Shown here: positions 7,335 to 16,420 of the stretch, piece after piece
How positions within the stretch are numbered: the stretch's first letter is position 1
Layout of the letters: the number at the start of each line of letters is the position of its first letter
NCBI GenBank assembly: GCA_036677085.1
Contig: JAKFFI010000055.1
Location: forward strand, 1 to 64,000
Direction of reading: 5' to 3'
Length of the DNA: 64,000 nt
Origin: JAGPUQ01 sp036677085
GTDB lineage: Bacteria > Pseudomonadota > Gammaproteobacteria > Pseudomonadales > Porticoccaceae
The notes under the pieces: model-generated
What the model was told of the DNA's origin: nothing
Databases searched by the model: none
The model's input: only the letters and a program-made list of their open reading frames with translations
Program-made: the position numbers and the translations under genes

Positions 7335-7568
7335 ATGGCAGAGCGCACGAACTCGAACGTCGTTTCCCTTCCCGGTGACCGGGTGCCCTATGCGGTCTAC
7401 CGCAGCGCAGCGCCCCTGTCGGCCGGCACCGAGTTGATGTTGCAGCGCATGGGGATGCGCTGGTATGCGCCCCTGGCATGCTGGACCAATGCGCCGGAGT
7501 CCTGGCGGCGCGAGCAGATCGCGGTACTGCTGGGCCGCGCGCTCGGCGCTGCCGCCGCCCGGCATTGA
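7335..7568 (+). CDS. small conserved-looking hypothetical protein (77 aa)
   Basis: The product reads MAERTNSNVVSLPGDRVPYA and has aromatic/Trp-rich segments MRWYAPLACWTN and ESWRREQIAV. No signal peptide or membrane helix. It lies alone between the patatin gene and a VOC gene on the other strand. A GCGAGAG stretch about 6 bases before ATG 7335 may act as a weak ribosome site. Function not recognised. Confidence 0.55.
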   Translation: MAERTNSNVVSLPGDRVPYAVYRSAAPLSAGTELMLQRMGMRWYAPLACWTNAPESWRREQIAVLLGRALGAAAARH

Positions 7569-7628
7569 TCTTCCGCGGGGCGATGAAGCGCGCCCCGGGG
7601 TGAACGCAGGCAGGCGCCCGGACGCGCG

Positions 7629-8129
7629 TCAGGCGCCGTGCCGGACGCGGTAGGCCTGGACCTCGGCGCGGGCGGGGAGCTGGATCAGCTCGATCATGGT
7701 GCCGTCCGGATCCTCGAAGATCACCGCCTTGATGAACCCGTAGCCCTTGAGCTCCAGATCCATGGGCTCCGCGTAAAACTGGATGCCGCGCGCCTTGAGC
7801 CGGTCATGGACGGCTTGCAGCGTTTCGCCGGTCACTTCAAACGACAGCAGAAAAATGCCGGGATCGCCGGGCTGCTTGGGTCCGGTGCGCCGTTCGGCGG
7901 GCGGGTCGAACTGGATCAGTTCCACCTCGCCGGTCAGCTTGCCGCCCTGCTGGAGGATCACCGAGCGACCCTGGGTGCCCGGTTTCAGCTTGAGCAGCTT
8001 TTCCGTGATGGTTCCCGCCAGCGGCATATCGAGCGTCTTGGTGAAGCCCAGGATCTCCTCGTAGAAGGCGACGGATTTATCGAGATCGCTCACGGTGAGC
8101 GCGACATGGTGAACTTCGCTGATGGCCAT
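7629..8129 (-). CDS. VOC family protein (glyoxalase/dioxygenase superfamily)
   Basis: A 166-residue protein with the two beta-alpha-beta-beta-beta modules of the vicinal oxygen chelate fold: VHHVALTVSDLDKSVAFYEEILGF at the N-terminus and GIFLLSFEVTGETLQAVHDRL, then VIFEDPDGTMIELIQL at the C-terminus. His8 and the terminal Glu of MIEL are at the usual metal-ligand positions. The family includes glyoxalase I, methylmalonyl-CoA epimerase and extradiol dioxygenases; which of these applies cannot be told from sequence. Single-gene unit on the minus strand. Confidence 0.85.
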   Translation of the reverse strand: MAISEVHHVALTVSDLDKSVAFYEEILGFTKTLDMPLAGTITEKLLKLKPGTQGRSVILQQGGKLTGEVELIQFDPPAERRTGPKQPGDPGIFLLSFEVTGETLQAVHDRLKARGIQFYAEPMDLELKGYGFIKAVIFEDPDGTMIELIQLPARAEVQAYRVRHGA

Positions 8130-8219
8130 GGTGGTTTCCCCCGGTGGTTACGGATGGCTGGATGACTGCCTTTATAGCGCTGCCGGGTGGACCGGCGGCA
8201 GCCCGATTTGTGACTGCGC

Positions 8220-9224
8220 TCAGCCGGGGCTGAACAGTTTCGCGCGCACCGTGTGGCGGTACTCGCGAGGCGTGACGTCGTAGAGGCGGCGGAACAGGCG
8301 GGCGAACCAGGCGGTGTCCTGGTAGCCGCAGCGCTGGGCGATTTCGGCGATGGTCAGGTTGGTGCTCTGCAAGAGCTGGCGGGCGGTATCCAGGCGCAGT
8401 TCCTGGAGGTACGCCAACGGTGGTTCGCCCACCGCGTCGCGAAAGCGCCGGTTGAAGGTGCGCAGACTGAGGTCAAAACGCCCGGCGAGCTCCGCGATCG
8501 ACACCGGCTTGTCGAAGTTGTCCTGGAGCCAGATCTGCGCCTGCACCACGTCCTCGTCGGAGTGTCGTGCCGCCGCATCGTCCAGATAGCGGCTGCCCTC
8601 GAAGGCGTTGCGGATTTCATGGAAAAACACCCGCTCCACATGGCGCGCCACGGCGCGGCCGTAAATGCGGTAAACGATGTGGGCGAGCAGCTCGGCGAGC
8701 GCATTGACCCCGGCGGTGCAATAGATGGTGCCGGCGCGGGTGGTGAAGTACTGGCGCTGCAACTGGACCTCGGGATAGTCGTGTTGAAACTGATCGAAAT
8801 AGTGCCAGTGGGTGGTGGCCGGTTTGCCGTCAAGCAGCCCGGCGGCCGCAAGCAGGCAGGTGCCGGTCCCTACCGCCGTCAAGGTCGCTCCCGCCCGATG
8901 CTGTTCGCGCAGCCAGGGCAAATAGTCGGGATGGCGGCGCAGGGCGCGGCGCGGGCTGCGCCACAGGCTGGGCACATGCACCAGGTCATAGGGGCGAAAG
9001 GGTGCGATGGCGCCGCTGGGGGTCAGCGCAAACCCGGACGCGGACTGGATCGGCGCGCCATCCGGCGTCAGGGTATCGACCGCGATGGTGCGACAGTGGC
9101 GGTCGCCGCGCATCGCAAAGGCTTCGGCATTGCGGAAGATTTCCACCGGCAGGGTCGCGCTGGTGGCCAGCGTCTCCTCGCACAGAATCACGGCAACCCG
9201 ATAGGGCGCGGGGGTCTGGGTCAT
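8220..9224 (-). CDS. GlxA family AraC-type transcriptional regulator
   Basis: A 334-residue regulator with an N-terminal DJ-1/PfpI glutamine-amidotransferase-like domain (RVAVILCEE at the start, AVGTGTCLLAAAGLLDGKPATTHW near 125-150, where the Cys is in the nucleophile-elbow position) and a C-terminal AraC DNA-binding domain with two helix-turn-helices (SIAELAGRFDLSLRTFNRRF and TIAEIAQRCGYQDTAWFARLFRR). ATG 9224 gives MTQTPAPYR and the proper start of the DJ-1 domain. It is divergent from fabY with a 115-bp gap. The ligand and targets are unknown. Confidence 0.9.
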   Translation of the reverse strand: MTQTPAPYRVAVILCEETLATSATLPVEIFRNAEAFAMRGDRHCRTIAVDTLTPDGAPIQSASGFALTPSGAIAPFRPYDLVHVPSLWRSPRRALRRHPDYLPWLREQHRAGATLTAVGTGTCLLAAAGLLDGKPATTHWHYFDQFQHDYPEVQLQRQYFTTRAGTIYCTAGVNALAELLAHIVYRIYGRAVARHVERVFFHEIRNAFEGSRYLDDAAARHSDEDVVQAQIWLQDNFDKPVSIAELAGRFDLSLRTFNRRFRDAVGEPPLAYLQELRLDTARQLLQSTNLTIAEIAQRCGYQDTAWFARLFRRLYDVTPREYRHTVRAKLFSPG

Positions 9225-9339
9225 TGATGTGGCTCTGCATTGGCCGAATTCGCCGACAATATGGCCAGATCGTCCATAACGCAACGGGGATGGCGACCCT
9301 AGAATGCAAGTCCCACCTAATCTTGGCTTGTTCTGCACC

Positions 9340-11232
9340 ATGGCAATCCTGCCGGTTATCGTCGGCTACGGCGGCTGCAACGCCGCCGGCCGCAGCTCGT
9401 TCGATCAATCCTATAAACGCATGATCCTCGAAAGCCTCACGGGTGCGGAGCGCGAAACGACGCTGGCCGGGCTGGCCTGCATGATGGGCCTGGCGCGCTG
9501 GGACGGATCGGGTTATCGGGACGCAACGGGCGCGCCCCTTGCGCGCGCCGCCGTGGCCGCGCGCCATGCCGCTGATGTGGTGGACGGCACCCTGATCCGC
9601 CGCATCGAGGCCAACCATTTCGATCCCGACGCGGTGTTCTGCCACCGCAATCTGACCGCCGAACTCTGCGCTGGTGACGGGATTCGCTTCACGGTGGTTC
9701 GCCGCCAGCTGCCAGCGCCGTTGCCACCGGGCTGGGAAGTGGTGGCCGACCATGGCGATACCCTCACGGTGACGGTGCGGGGGGCGCAGGAATGGCGACT
9801 GCCCGCCACCCAGGCAATGGGGGTGAAGGCCGCCGGTCAGCTGCCGCGCGGGTTTGATCCGGGCGCCGGCTACAACTCGCGTTTCCAGCCCCGGGGTTTG
9901 CAGATGGCGGTGATGGGCGCCAGCGATGCGATCCACTCCCTCGGAGTCGCCTGGCAGGACATCTGCGCCCGGGTGCGTCCCGATGAAATCGGTACCTACG
10001 CCTCCTGCGCCATGGGCCAGTTGAGCGATGAAGGGTTGGGCGGCATGTTGCGCGCCAGCCTGCTCGGCGGTCGCGCCACCGCCAAACAGTTGCCCCTGGG
10101 CCTCAACAGCATGCCGGCGGACTTCGTCAACGCCTATGTGCTGGGCAGTCTGGGCCACACCGAAGCCATCACCGGCGCCTGCGCCAGCTTTCTGTACAAC
10201 CTCCACGCGGCCGTGCGCGATATCCGCCGAGGCGTGCGCCGGGTCGCGCTGGTAGGTGGCAGCGAAGCGGCCGTCACGCCCGAAATCATCGAGGGCTTCG
10301 CCAACATGAATGCGCTGGCGAACGAAGACGCCATGGCGCGTCTGGGCGACCCGGATCCGCGTCGCTACAGCCGGCCCTTCGGCTACAACGCCGGCTTCGT
10401 CGTGGCCGAAGCATCGCAGTATCTGTTCCTGATGGATGACGCGCTGGCGATCGAGCTCGGACTCGATATTCACGGCGCCGTGCCGGAAGTCAGCATCGAC
10501 GCCGACGGCGTCAAAAAATCCATCTCCGGACCGGGTCCGGGCAACTACCTTTGCCTCGGCAAGGCGGTCGCCGCGGCACGGGCGCTGCTCGGCGAGCCGG
10601 GGTTGCGCAGGCGCAGTGTGGTGTTCGCGCACGGTTCCAGCACGCCCCAGAACCGGGTGACGGAGTCCCTTATTTTTGATCGCATTGCCGAGGCTTTCGG
10701 CATTACCGACTGGCCGATCTGCGCGGTCAAGGCCTATGTCGGCCATTCGTTGGCCGCCGCCAGCGGCGATCAGGTGATGGCGGCCATCGGCACCTTGCGC
10801 CACGGCCGTGTGCCCGGCATCAAAACCGTCACGGAGGTTGCCGCGGATGTCCACGCGAGTCGGTTGCGCATCCCGCTTGCCGATTACGACGCGCGCGAGC
10901 ACGGGCTCGACGCCGCCATCGTCAATGCCAAGGGATTCGGTGGCAACAACGCCAGTGGCCTGGTGCTCTCGGCGCGGGTGACAGAGGCGATGCTCGAACG
11001 GCGTTATGCCGACCACTGGAGTGCGTATCGCACGCGGCGGGAACACACCCGGGAGTTGGCGGCGGCTTACGAGCAGCGCGTCGACCGCGGCCTGTTTGCG
11101 CCGATCTACCGTTTTGGCGAAGGGGCGATACAGGATGAGGATGTTCAGATCACCAGCACCGCGATCAGGGTGCCGGGATTTGGTTGCCCGATCTCCCTCG
11201 ATGTCGAAAATCCCTATGCAGACATGATCTGA
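9340..11232 (+). CDS. fabY: beta-ketoacyl-ACP synthase FabY
   Basis: A 630-residue ketosynthase matching the FabY type (described in Pseudomonas aeruginosa), which primes fatty acid synthesis from acetyl-CoA and malonyl-ACP in place of FabH. The N-terminus ILPVIVGYGGCNAAGRSSF is characteristic. The active-site Cys is in ITGACASFLYN (near residue 280), and the two His residues are in FAHGSSTPQN and KAYVGHSLAAASG. ATG 9340 fits this N-terminus. The full length of about 630 residues is typical for FabY and longer than FabF/FabB. Followed after 18 bases by the YheV-like gene. Confidence 0.9.
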   Translation: MAILPVIVGYGGCNAAGRSSFDQSYKRMILESLTGAERETTLAGLACMMGLARWDGSGYRDATGAPLARAAVAARHAADVVDGTLIRRIEANHFDPDAVFCHRNLTAELCAGDGIRFTVVRRQLPAPLPPGWEVVADHGDTLTVTVRGAQEWRLPATQAMGVKAAGQLPRGFDPGAGYNSRFQPRGLQMAVMGASDAIHSLGVAWQDICARVRPDEIGTYASCAMGQLSDEGLGGMLRASLLGGRATAKQLPLGLNSMPADFVNAYVLGSLGHTEAITGACASFLYNLHAAVRDIRRGVRRVALVGGSEAAVTPEIIEGFANMNALANEDAMARLGDPDPRRYSRPFGYNAGFVVAEASQYLFLMDDALAIELGLDIHGAVPEVSIDADGVKKSISGPGPGNYLCLGKAVAAARALLGEPGLRRRSVVFAHGSSTPQNRVTESLIFDRIAEAFGITDWPICAVKAYVGHSLAAASGDQVMAAIGTLRHGRVPGIKTVTEVAADVHASRLRIPLADYDAREHGLDAAIVNAKGFGGNNASGLVLSARVTEAMLERRYADHWSAYRTRREHTRELAAAYEQRVDRGLFAPIYRFGEGAIQDEDVQITSTAIRVPGFGCPISLDVENPYADMI

Positions 11233-11250
11233 TGTCGCGTCGGAGCCGGC

Positions 11251-11499
11251 ATGTTTAGCGAAAAGCGGCGTTTTGTCGCCGGGGCGATCTGTCCGCACTG
11301 CAAGATGGCAGACCGCACGGTCGTCTTTCATCGCGACGGCCAGGATCACCGCGAGTGCATCGCCTGCGGTTTCAGCGAGACTGGTGCTGGCGTACTGATG
11401 CCCACGCCGCCCGCCACGCGGCCGGAGCGCGCCGTACAGCTGGAGCAGGCGAAGCCGGAGCCGGTGCGGCTGATCGATCCGGCGCGCTCCCCGAAGTGA
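11251..11499 (+). CDS. yheV: YheV-like small zinc-ribbon protein
   Basis: An 82-residue protein with two CxxC knuckles, CPHC and CIAC (the second in HRECIACGFSET), forming a predicted zinc ribbon of the YheV/DUF2387 family found in gammaproteobacteria. The C-terminal half is Pro/Ala-rich and lower in conservation. It follows fabY closely and precedes a terminator-like hairpin. The biochemical role of the family is not known. Confidence 0.82.
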   Translation: MFSEKRRFVAGAICPHCKMADRTVVFHRDGQDHRECIACGFSETGAGVLMPTPPATRPERAVQLEQAKPEPVRLIDPARSPK

Positions 11500-11508
11500 A
11501 GCCGCGCC

Positions 11509-11532
11509 GGCCTGATCCAGGTCAATTTTTTT
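11509..11532 (+). terminator. rho-independent terminator after fabY-yheV
   Basis: GGCCTG and CAGGTC form a 6-bp stem (one G-T pair) with a 3-base loop, followed by AA and a run of seven T. It lies 10 bases after the yheV stop. Confidence 0.6.
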
Positions 11533-11574
11533 GGCGGCGCGTTAAACGAAGCGCAAAAAAGCCCGGCAGCGATA

Positions 11575-11605
11575 TTGTTTTTACCCTTGCGGGCTCTGGT
11601 ACAAT
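11575..11605 (+). promoter_or_regulatory. candidate sigma-70 promoter of the cytochrome oxidase operon
   Basis: TACAAT (11600-11605) preceded by TGG makes an extended -10 element; TTGTTT (11575-11580), 19 bases upstream, is a weak -35. It is 85 bases before coxB and downstream of the terminator, so it is well placed. Confidence 0.45.
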
Positions 11606-11689
11606 CGCCCGCCGAACTTTCCCCGGTGCCTGCGGTCGCGACGGGCCGCCCCTTCACAGCCCGGCAGTGGTTCAATCAAAACGGAGACG

Positions 11690-12862
11690 ATGAGGGCGAT
11701 GGTTTCTACAGCAAAGCAACTGGTCCGGGGAGGTATTGGCGCGCTGGCGCTGCTACCGTGGATTCACGCAGCGGCGGCCGAGCCGGCGGCACAGCCCTCG
11801 GGCTGGAATCTGCTCAATATGCCCCAGGGCGTGACGAGCGTGAGCCAGAACGTCTACGACATCCACATGATAGTGACGTGGATCTGCGTGTGGATTGGCG
11901 TAGCGGTCTTCGGTGTCATGTTCTACAGCATGTTCGCCCACCGCAAATCCCGCGGCCATCAGCCCGCCAACTTCCATGAGAGCACCAAGGTCGAGCTGGC
12001 CTGGACCATCGTTCCGGCGCTGATCCTCATCGTCATGGCGTTTCCCGCCACGACCACTTTGAAGGAACTTTACGATACCAGTGAAGCCGACCTCGACATC
12101 AAGATCACCGGCTACCAGTGGAAGTGGAAGTACGATTACCTCGGCAAGGATGTCAGCTTCATAAGTGAGCTGGCTACATCGCAGGCATCGATTTACGGCA
12201 ACGCGCCGAAAACCGAATTCTACCTCGAAGAAGTGACCGAACCGCTGGTCATTCCGGTCGGCAAGAAGGTACGGCTGCTGATGACGGCCGCCGACGTGAT
12301 CCATTCGTGGTGGGTGCCTGCCCTGGCGGTCAAGCGCGATGCCATCCCGGGTTTCGTCAACGAAACCTGGGCGCGCGTCGACAAGCCCGGCATTTATCGC
12401 GGTCGCTGCGCGGAGCTGTGTGGCAAGGACCACGCGTTCATGCCCATCGTTGTCAATGCGGTGCCCGAAGCAGAGTTCAATGCCTGGCTGGCCAAGAAGC
12501 AATCCGAAACAACCGCGATGCGGGCGCTGACCGAGAAAACGTTTACGCAGGACGAGTTGATGGCCAAGGGCGAGGCAGTCTATGGCCGTAGTTGTGCCAG
12601 TTGCCACGGTGCGGCAGGCGAGGGCATCGCAGGCGTCTTTCCTGCCCTCAAGGGCAGCAAAATCGCGCTCGGGCCGGTCGCGGATCACTTGAACATTGTG
12701 GTGAACGGAAAGTCGGGCACCGCGATGCAGGCGTTTGGCGCGCAGTTGTCCGAGGTCGATCTGGCGGCGGTCATCACCTATGAGCGCAATGCCTGGGGCA
12801 ACAAATCAGAAGACAACATCGTCCAGCCGGTGGACGTATTCAAGCTCAAGAAAGGCCAATAA
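11690..12862 (+). CDS. coxB: cytochrome c oxidase subunit II with fused cytochrome c domain
   Basis: A 390-residue subunit that accepts electrons from cytochrome c. It has an N-terminal signal-like segment, two membrane helices (VTWICVWIGVAVFGVMFYSMF; WTIVPALILIVMAFPA), a cupredoxin domain with the CuA ligands in CAELCGKDHAFMP (near 240), and a C-terminal cytochrome c domain with heme motif CASCH (near 302). The heme-bearing extension is the caa3-like form seen in many proteobacteria. SD-like GGAGACG precedes ATG 11690; ATG 11699 is an alternative. First gene of the oxidase operon, 15 bases before coxA. Confidence 0.95.
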   Translation: MRAMVSTAKQLVRGGIGALALLPWIHAAAAEPAAQPSGWNLLNMPQGVTSVSQNVYDIHMIVTWICVWIGVAVFGVMFYSMFAHRKSRGHQPANFHESTKVELAWTIVPALILIVMAFPATTTLKELYDTSEADLDIKITGYQWKWKYDYLGKDVSFISELATSQASIYGNAPKTEFYLEEVTEPLVIPVGKKVRLLMTAADVIHSWWVPALAVKRDAIPGFVNETWARVDKPGIYRGRCAELCGKDHAFMPIVVNAVPEAEFNAWLAKKQSETTAMRALTEKTFTQDELMAKGEAVYGRSCASCHGAAGEGIAGVFPALKGSKIALGPVADHLNIVVNGKSGTAMQAFGAQLSEVDLAAVITYERNAWGNKSEDNIVQPVDVFKLKKGQ

Positions 12863-12877
12863 GGGGAGATACTCGTC

Positions 12878-14431
12878 ATGGCTCACGGTCCCGCTAAAGG
12901 TATTGGTCGCTGGCTGCGCGCCACCAACCACAAGGACATCGGCACGATGTACCTGTGGTTCAGTTTCGCCATGTTTTTGCTGGGTGGATTTTTCGCGATG
13001 GTGGTTCGCGCCGAGCTGTTCGAGCCCGGCATGCAGATCGTCAAGCCCGAATTCTTCAATCAGATGACCACCATGCACGGCTTGATCATGGTGTTCGGTG
13101 CCATCATGCCGGTGTTTGTCGGCCTGGCGAACTGGATGATTCCCATGATGATCGGTGCGCCCGACATGGCGCTGCCGCGGATGAACAACCTGAGTTTCTG
13201 GATCCTGCCGTTCGGCTTTGCGCTGCTGGCGTCGACTCTGTTCATGGAGGGCGGAGCGCCCAATTTCGGCTGGACCTTCTATGCGCCGTTGTCTACTACT
13301 TACGCGCCACCGACGGTCAATTTCTTTATTTTCGGCGTTCACATCATCGGCGCCTCCTCGATCATGGGCTCCATCAACATTATCGCCACCATCCTGAACC
13401 TGCGGGCACCCGGGATGACGTTGATGAAAATGCCGCTATTTGTGTGGACCTGGCTGATTACCGCGTTTCTGCTCATTGCCGTGATGCCAGTGCTCGCGGG
13501 CGCCGTGACCATGATGCTGATGGACATCAACTTCGGGACCAGCTTCTTCAATGCGGCTGGCGGCGGCGATCCGGTGTTGTTCCAGCACGTGTTCTGGTTC
13601 TTCGGGCACCCTGAGGTTTATATCATCATCATTCCCGCGTTCGGAGTGATTTCGGCCATCATCCCGACTTTCAGCCGCAAGCCGCTGTTTGGCTACTCGT
13701 CCATGGTATATGCGACAGCGGCGATTGCCTTCCTGTCGTTCATTGTCTGGGCCCACCACATGTTCACCGTGGGCATGCCGCTCGCCGGCGAACTGTACTT
13801 CATGTACGCCACCATGTTGATCGCGGTGCCCACTGGCGTGAAGGTGTTCAACTGGATCACCACCATGTTTCGCGGTGCCATCACCTACGAAACCCCGATG
13901 TTGTTTGCCATCGCTTTTGTGATCCTGTTTACGATTGGTGGCTTCACCGGGCTGATGCTGGCGATTGCCCCGGCGGACATCCAGTACCACGACAGCTACT
14001 TTGTGGTGGCTCACTTCCACTATGTGATGGTGGCGGGTGCGCTGTTCTCCAGCACCGCGGCGGTCTATTACTGGATTCCGAAGTGGACGGGCCGGATGTA
14101 CAACGAGACCATGGGGAAAGTCCATTTCTGGGTGTCTTTCGTCGCCTTCAACGTCACCTTTTTCCCGCAGCATTTCCTCGGCCTGGCCGGCATGCCGCGG
14201 CGCTATGCGGATTATTCGCTGCAATTCGCCGACTGGAACATGGTCTCCAGCATCGGTGCCTTTGCTTACGGGGCGTCGCAATTGTTGTTCCTTTACAACG
14301 TGATCGCGACCATCGTGGCCGGCCGCAAGATCAGCGACCCGAAAGTGTGGGAAGGCGCCGAGGGCCTGGAGTGGACGGTGCCGACGCCGGCGCCCTACCA
14401 CACCTTCTCAACCCCGCCCGCAATCAAGTAA
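12878..14431 (+). CDS. coxA: cytochrome c oxidase subunit I (aa3-type)
   Basis: A 517-residue, twelve-helix catalytic subunit holding heme a and the heme a3-CuB centre. Visible ligand motifs are HGLIMVFGAIMP (low-spin heme His), GHPEVYIIIIPAFG (CuB His and the proton-path residues), WAHHMFTVG (CuB His pair) and HDSYFVVAHFHYVM (heme a3 and heme a His). Full length. Good spacing to coxB and Cox11 indicates one operon. Confidence 0.97.
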   Translation: MAHGPAKGIGRWLRATNHKDIGTMYLWFSFAMFLLGGFFAMVVRAELFEPGMQIVKPEFFNQMTTMHGLIMVFGAIMPVFVGLANWMIPMMIGAPDMALPRMNNLSFWILPFGFALLASTLFMEGGAPNFGWTFYAPLSTTYAPPTVNFFIFGVHIIGASSIMGSINIIATILNLRAPGMTLMKMPLFVWTWLITAFLLIAVMPVLAGAVTMMLMDINFGTSFFNAAGGGDPVLFQHVFWFFGHPEVYIIIIPAFGVISAIIPTFSRKPLFGYSSMVYATAAIAFLSFIVWAHHMFTVGMPLAGELYFMYATMLIAVPTGVKVFNWITTMFRGAITYETPMLFAIAFVILFTIGGFTGLMLAIAPADIQYHDSYFVVAHFHYVMVAGALFSSTAAVYYWIPKWTGRMYNETMGKVHFWVSFVAFNVTFFPQHFLGLAGMPRRYADYSLQFADWNMVSSIGAFAYGASQLLFLYNVIATIVAGRKISDPKVWEGAEGLEWTVPTPAPYHTFSTPPAIK

Positions 14432-14444
14432 ACGGAGCATCAGG

Positions 14445-14996
14445 GTGGCACAGAATCCGGTCAGAAAGACGGTCCTCTGGTCGCTGCTGGCCGGTGTCGC
14501 CATGTTCGGGTTTGCGCTGTTCGTGATGCCGCCGTTGTATGACGCGCTGTGTGAGATTACCGGCCTTGGCGGCAAGACCGATGGGCGTTATGTGGCCGAG
14601 CAGCCTGCGGTCGATCAGGAGCGCGTGGTGAAGGTACAGTTTGTCACTACCAACAACAGCGCCATGCCGTGGGAGTTCAGACCGCTGACCGATGCGGTAC
14701 GGGTGCATCCGGGTGAGTCGCACAAGATCGAGTTCTACGCCCGCAACGATACCGAGCGAGACATGGTGGCGCAGGCTATTCCCAGTGTGACGCCAGGCAA
14801 TGCGGCGCAGTATCTGCAAAAAACCCAATGTTTCTGTTTCGACCGGCAACCATTAAAGGCTGGCGCAGAAGCCAACATGCCGGTGGTATTCTTTATCGAT
14901 CCCGCGTTGCCGTCCAGCGTCAACACCATAACCCTGTCCTACACCCTGTTCGATGTCACCGACCGGCAATCCGTCGCCGTGACGGCGCGCAACTGA
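14445..14996 (+). CDS. ctaG: cytochrome c oxidase assembly protein Cox11/CtaG
   Basis: A 183-residue, single-pass membrane protein that delivers copper to the CuB site of subunit I. The N-terminal helix is VLWSLLAGVAMFGFALFVMP; the periplasmic beta domain contains NNSAMPWEFRP, VTPGNAAQYLQK and the copper-binding CFCF motif near residue 130. The start is GTG 14445, 13 bases after coxA, with GGAGCAT upstream. Position between subunits I and III is the standard one. Confidence 0.93.
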   Translation: MAQNPVRKTVLWSLLAGVAMFGFALFVMPPLYDALCEITGLGGKTDGRYVAEQPAVDQERVVKVQFVTTNNSAMPWEFRPLTDAVRVHPGESHKIEFYARNDTERDMVAQAIPSVTPGNAAQYLQKTQCFCFDRQPLKAGAEANMPVVFFIDPALPSSVNTITLSYTLFDVTDRQSVAVTARN

Positions 14997-15038
14997 TTGG
15001 CCGGTCGCCAAGGGCGCCGCATTCTTAAGGAGAAACAC

Positions 15039-15941
15039 ATGGCATCCGAGAGTAATTACTACATTCCCGAAAACAGCTGGATGCCTGTGCTGACGGCAGC
15101 GTCCCTGGGCAGCATGGCACTCGGCGCCGGGCTCTTTGTGCAGGGAAAGTCCCCGTTGTTCCTGCTGGCGGGTTCGTTGGTTCTGGCGTGCGTGCTGTTC
15201 AACTGGTTCAGCACGGTTATTCAGGAAAACATGCGAGGCATGACCAGCGCGCAGGTGAAACGATCTTTCGTGATAGCCATGGGCTGGTTCATTTTCTCCG
15301 AAGTGATGTTTTTTGCCGCGTTTTTCGGTGCGCTGTTCTATGTGCGGGTACTGGCGGTGCCCTGGCTGGGTGGCGAGGGCGACAAGGCGATGACCAATGC
15401 GCTGCTGTGGCAGGGTTTTACGGCGAACTGGCCGGTCATGCAGACCCCCGATCAGGCGCTAGGTGGCACCACCTTTGTGGGTCCTCACGAAAACATGGGC
15501 TTTCCGGGCTGGAGCAAGCTTGCCGGATGGCTGCCACTGTGGAATACGATTCTGCTGCTGACGTCGAGTTGGACGGTGCATATCGCCCACCACGCAATGA
15601 AGCAGGGCAATCGTGGCCGTTTCAACTTCTTTTTGGCCGTCACCGTCGCGCTTGGGCTCGCATTCGCCGTTGTTCAGTACGTGGAGTATCACGAAGCCTA
15701 TACGGAGATGGGGCTGACACTGAAGTCCGGCATTTACGGCACAACCTTCTTCATGCTGACGGGGTTCCACGGCTTTCACGTCTGCCTGGGCGCCTTCATG
15801 CTGGCGATTCAGCTGTTGCGAGGTCTCAAGGGGCATTTCAAGCCGGACGATCAATTCGGCTTTGAGGCGTCGTCCTGGTACTGGCATTTTGTCGATGTGG
15901 TCTGGCTCGGTCTGTTCATCTTCGTGTACGTGCTCGGCTGA
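15039..15941 (+). CDS. coxC: cytochrome c oxidase subunit III
   Basis: A 300-residue, seven-helix subunit III. Family motifs include FFAAFFGALFYVR, SSWTVHIAHHAMKQGN, VQYVEYHEAY, GTTFFMLTGFHGFHVCLGAF and the C-terminal SSWYWHFVDVVWLGLFIFVYVLG. A strong AAGGAG ribosome site lies before ATG 15039, which sets the start over the longer open frame. It ends the oxidase structural-gene operon, followed by a perfect 15-bp hairpin. Confidence 0.95.
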   Translation: MASESNYYIPENSWMPVLTAASLGSMALGAGLFVQGKSPLFLLAGSLVLACVLFNWFSTVIQENMRGMTSAQVKRSFVIAMGWFIFSEVMFFAAFFGALFYVRVLAVPWLGGEGDKAMTNALLWQGFTANWPVMQTPDQALGGTTFVGPHENMGFPGWSKLAGWLPLWNTILLLTSSWTVHIAHHAMKQGNRGRFNFFLAVTVALGLAFAVVQYVEYHEAYTEMGLTLKSGIYGTTFFMLTGFHGFHVCLGAFMLAIQLLRGLKGHFKPDDQFGFEASSWYWHFVDVVWLGLFIFVYVLG

Positions 15942-15959
15942 AAGACATCCGCGCACGCA

Positions 15960-15992
15960 ACGGCAACGGCCAGGTGTCCTGGCCGTTGCCGT
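15960..15992 (+). repeat. perfect 15-bp inverted repeat after coxC
   Basis: ACGGCAACGGCCAGG, loop TGT, and its exact complement 15978-15992. It lies 18 bases after the coxC stop and may end or stabilise the coxBA-G-C transcript. There is no T run, so it is not a standard intrinsic terminator. Confidence 0.65.
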
Positions 15993-16086
15993 CTCTGCAT
16001 GGCGGTGCCTGCATCGGTACGGTGCTGTTCGCAAAGACCTTGTTGGTAAAAATCGTGTTGGTAAAAAGACGGTGGTGATCGCCGCG

Positions 16087-16126
16087 TGACACCGGGGCGT
16101 CAGGGGTGACACCGGGGCGTCAGGGG
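16087..16126 (+). repeat. 20-bp direct repeat, two tandem copies
   Basis: TGACACCGGGGCGTCAGGGG occurs exactly twice in tandem at the 3' end of the minus-strand DUF2909 gene, the second copy overlapping its stop region. Just upstream, a TGTTGGTAAAAA motif is also repeated (around 16040-16070). Confidence 0.9.
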
Positions 16127-16377
16127 TTGGCGGGCGCCGGCGCCACCTGCTGGGGGTGCAACTGCCGGTCCCAGGGTGCGGTACTGTTAAGTCGCCCTGA
16201 CCAAAAGCCCCAGCCGATGGCGACCAGCAGCGCCGAGGCGAGGGCGACCCTGACGCCCAGGGCGTACAGGGTGCGGCGGCGGCCATTGCCGACATCCTTG
16301 AGCAGAAACACCAGGCCGGTGGTGAGGCTGATCAACAGGGCGACAAACAGAACGACGATCAGCGCTTTCAGCCACAA
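16120..16377 (-). CDS. DUF2909 small membrane protein
   Basis: An 85-residue protein with two predicted membrane helices (LIVVLFVALLISLTTGLVFLL and YALGVRVALASALLVAIGW) separated by a basic loop, matching the DUF2909 family often found between coxC and SURF1 in gammaproteobacterial oxidase clusters. It is on the strand opposite to its neighbours. The role is unknown; location suggests a link to oxidase biogenesis. Confidence 0.78.
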   Translation of the reverse strand: MWLKALIVVLFVALLISLTTGLVFLLKDVGNGRRRTLYALGVRVALASALLVAIGWGFWSGRLNSTAPWDRQLHPQQVAPAPANP

Positions 16378-16420
16378 GGTTCGTTTCCTCCCGCTAGCGT
16401 AAAGCCGGATTTAACCATAT

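Noticed and set aside
8986..11349. Long minus-strand open frame of 787 codons
   Set aside because: Antisense shadow of fabY; no conserved motifs.
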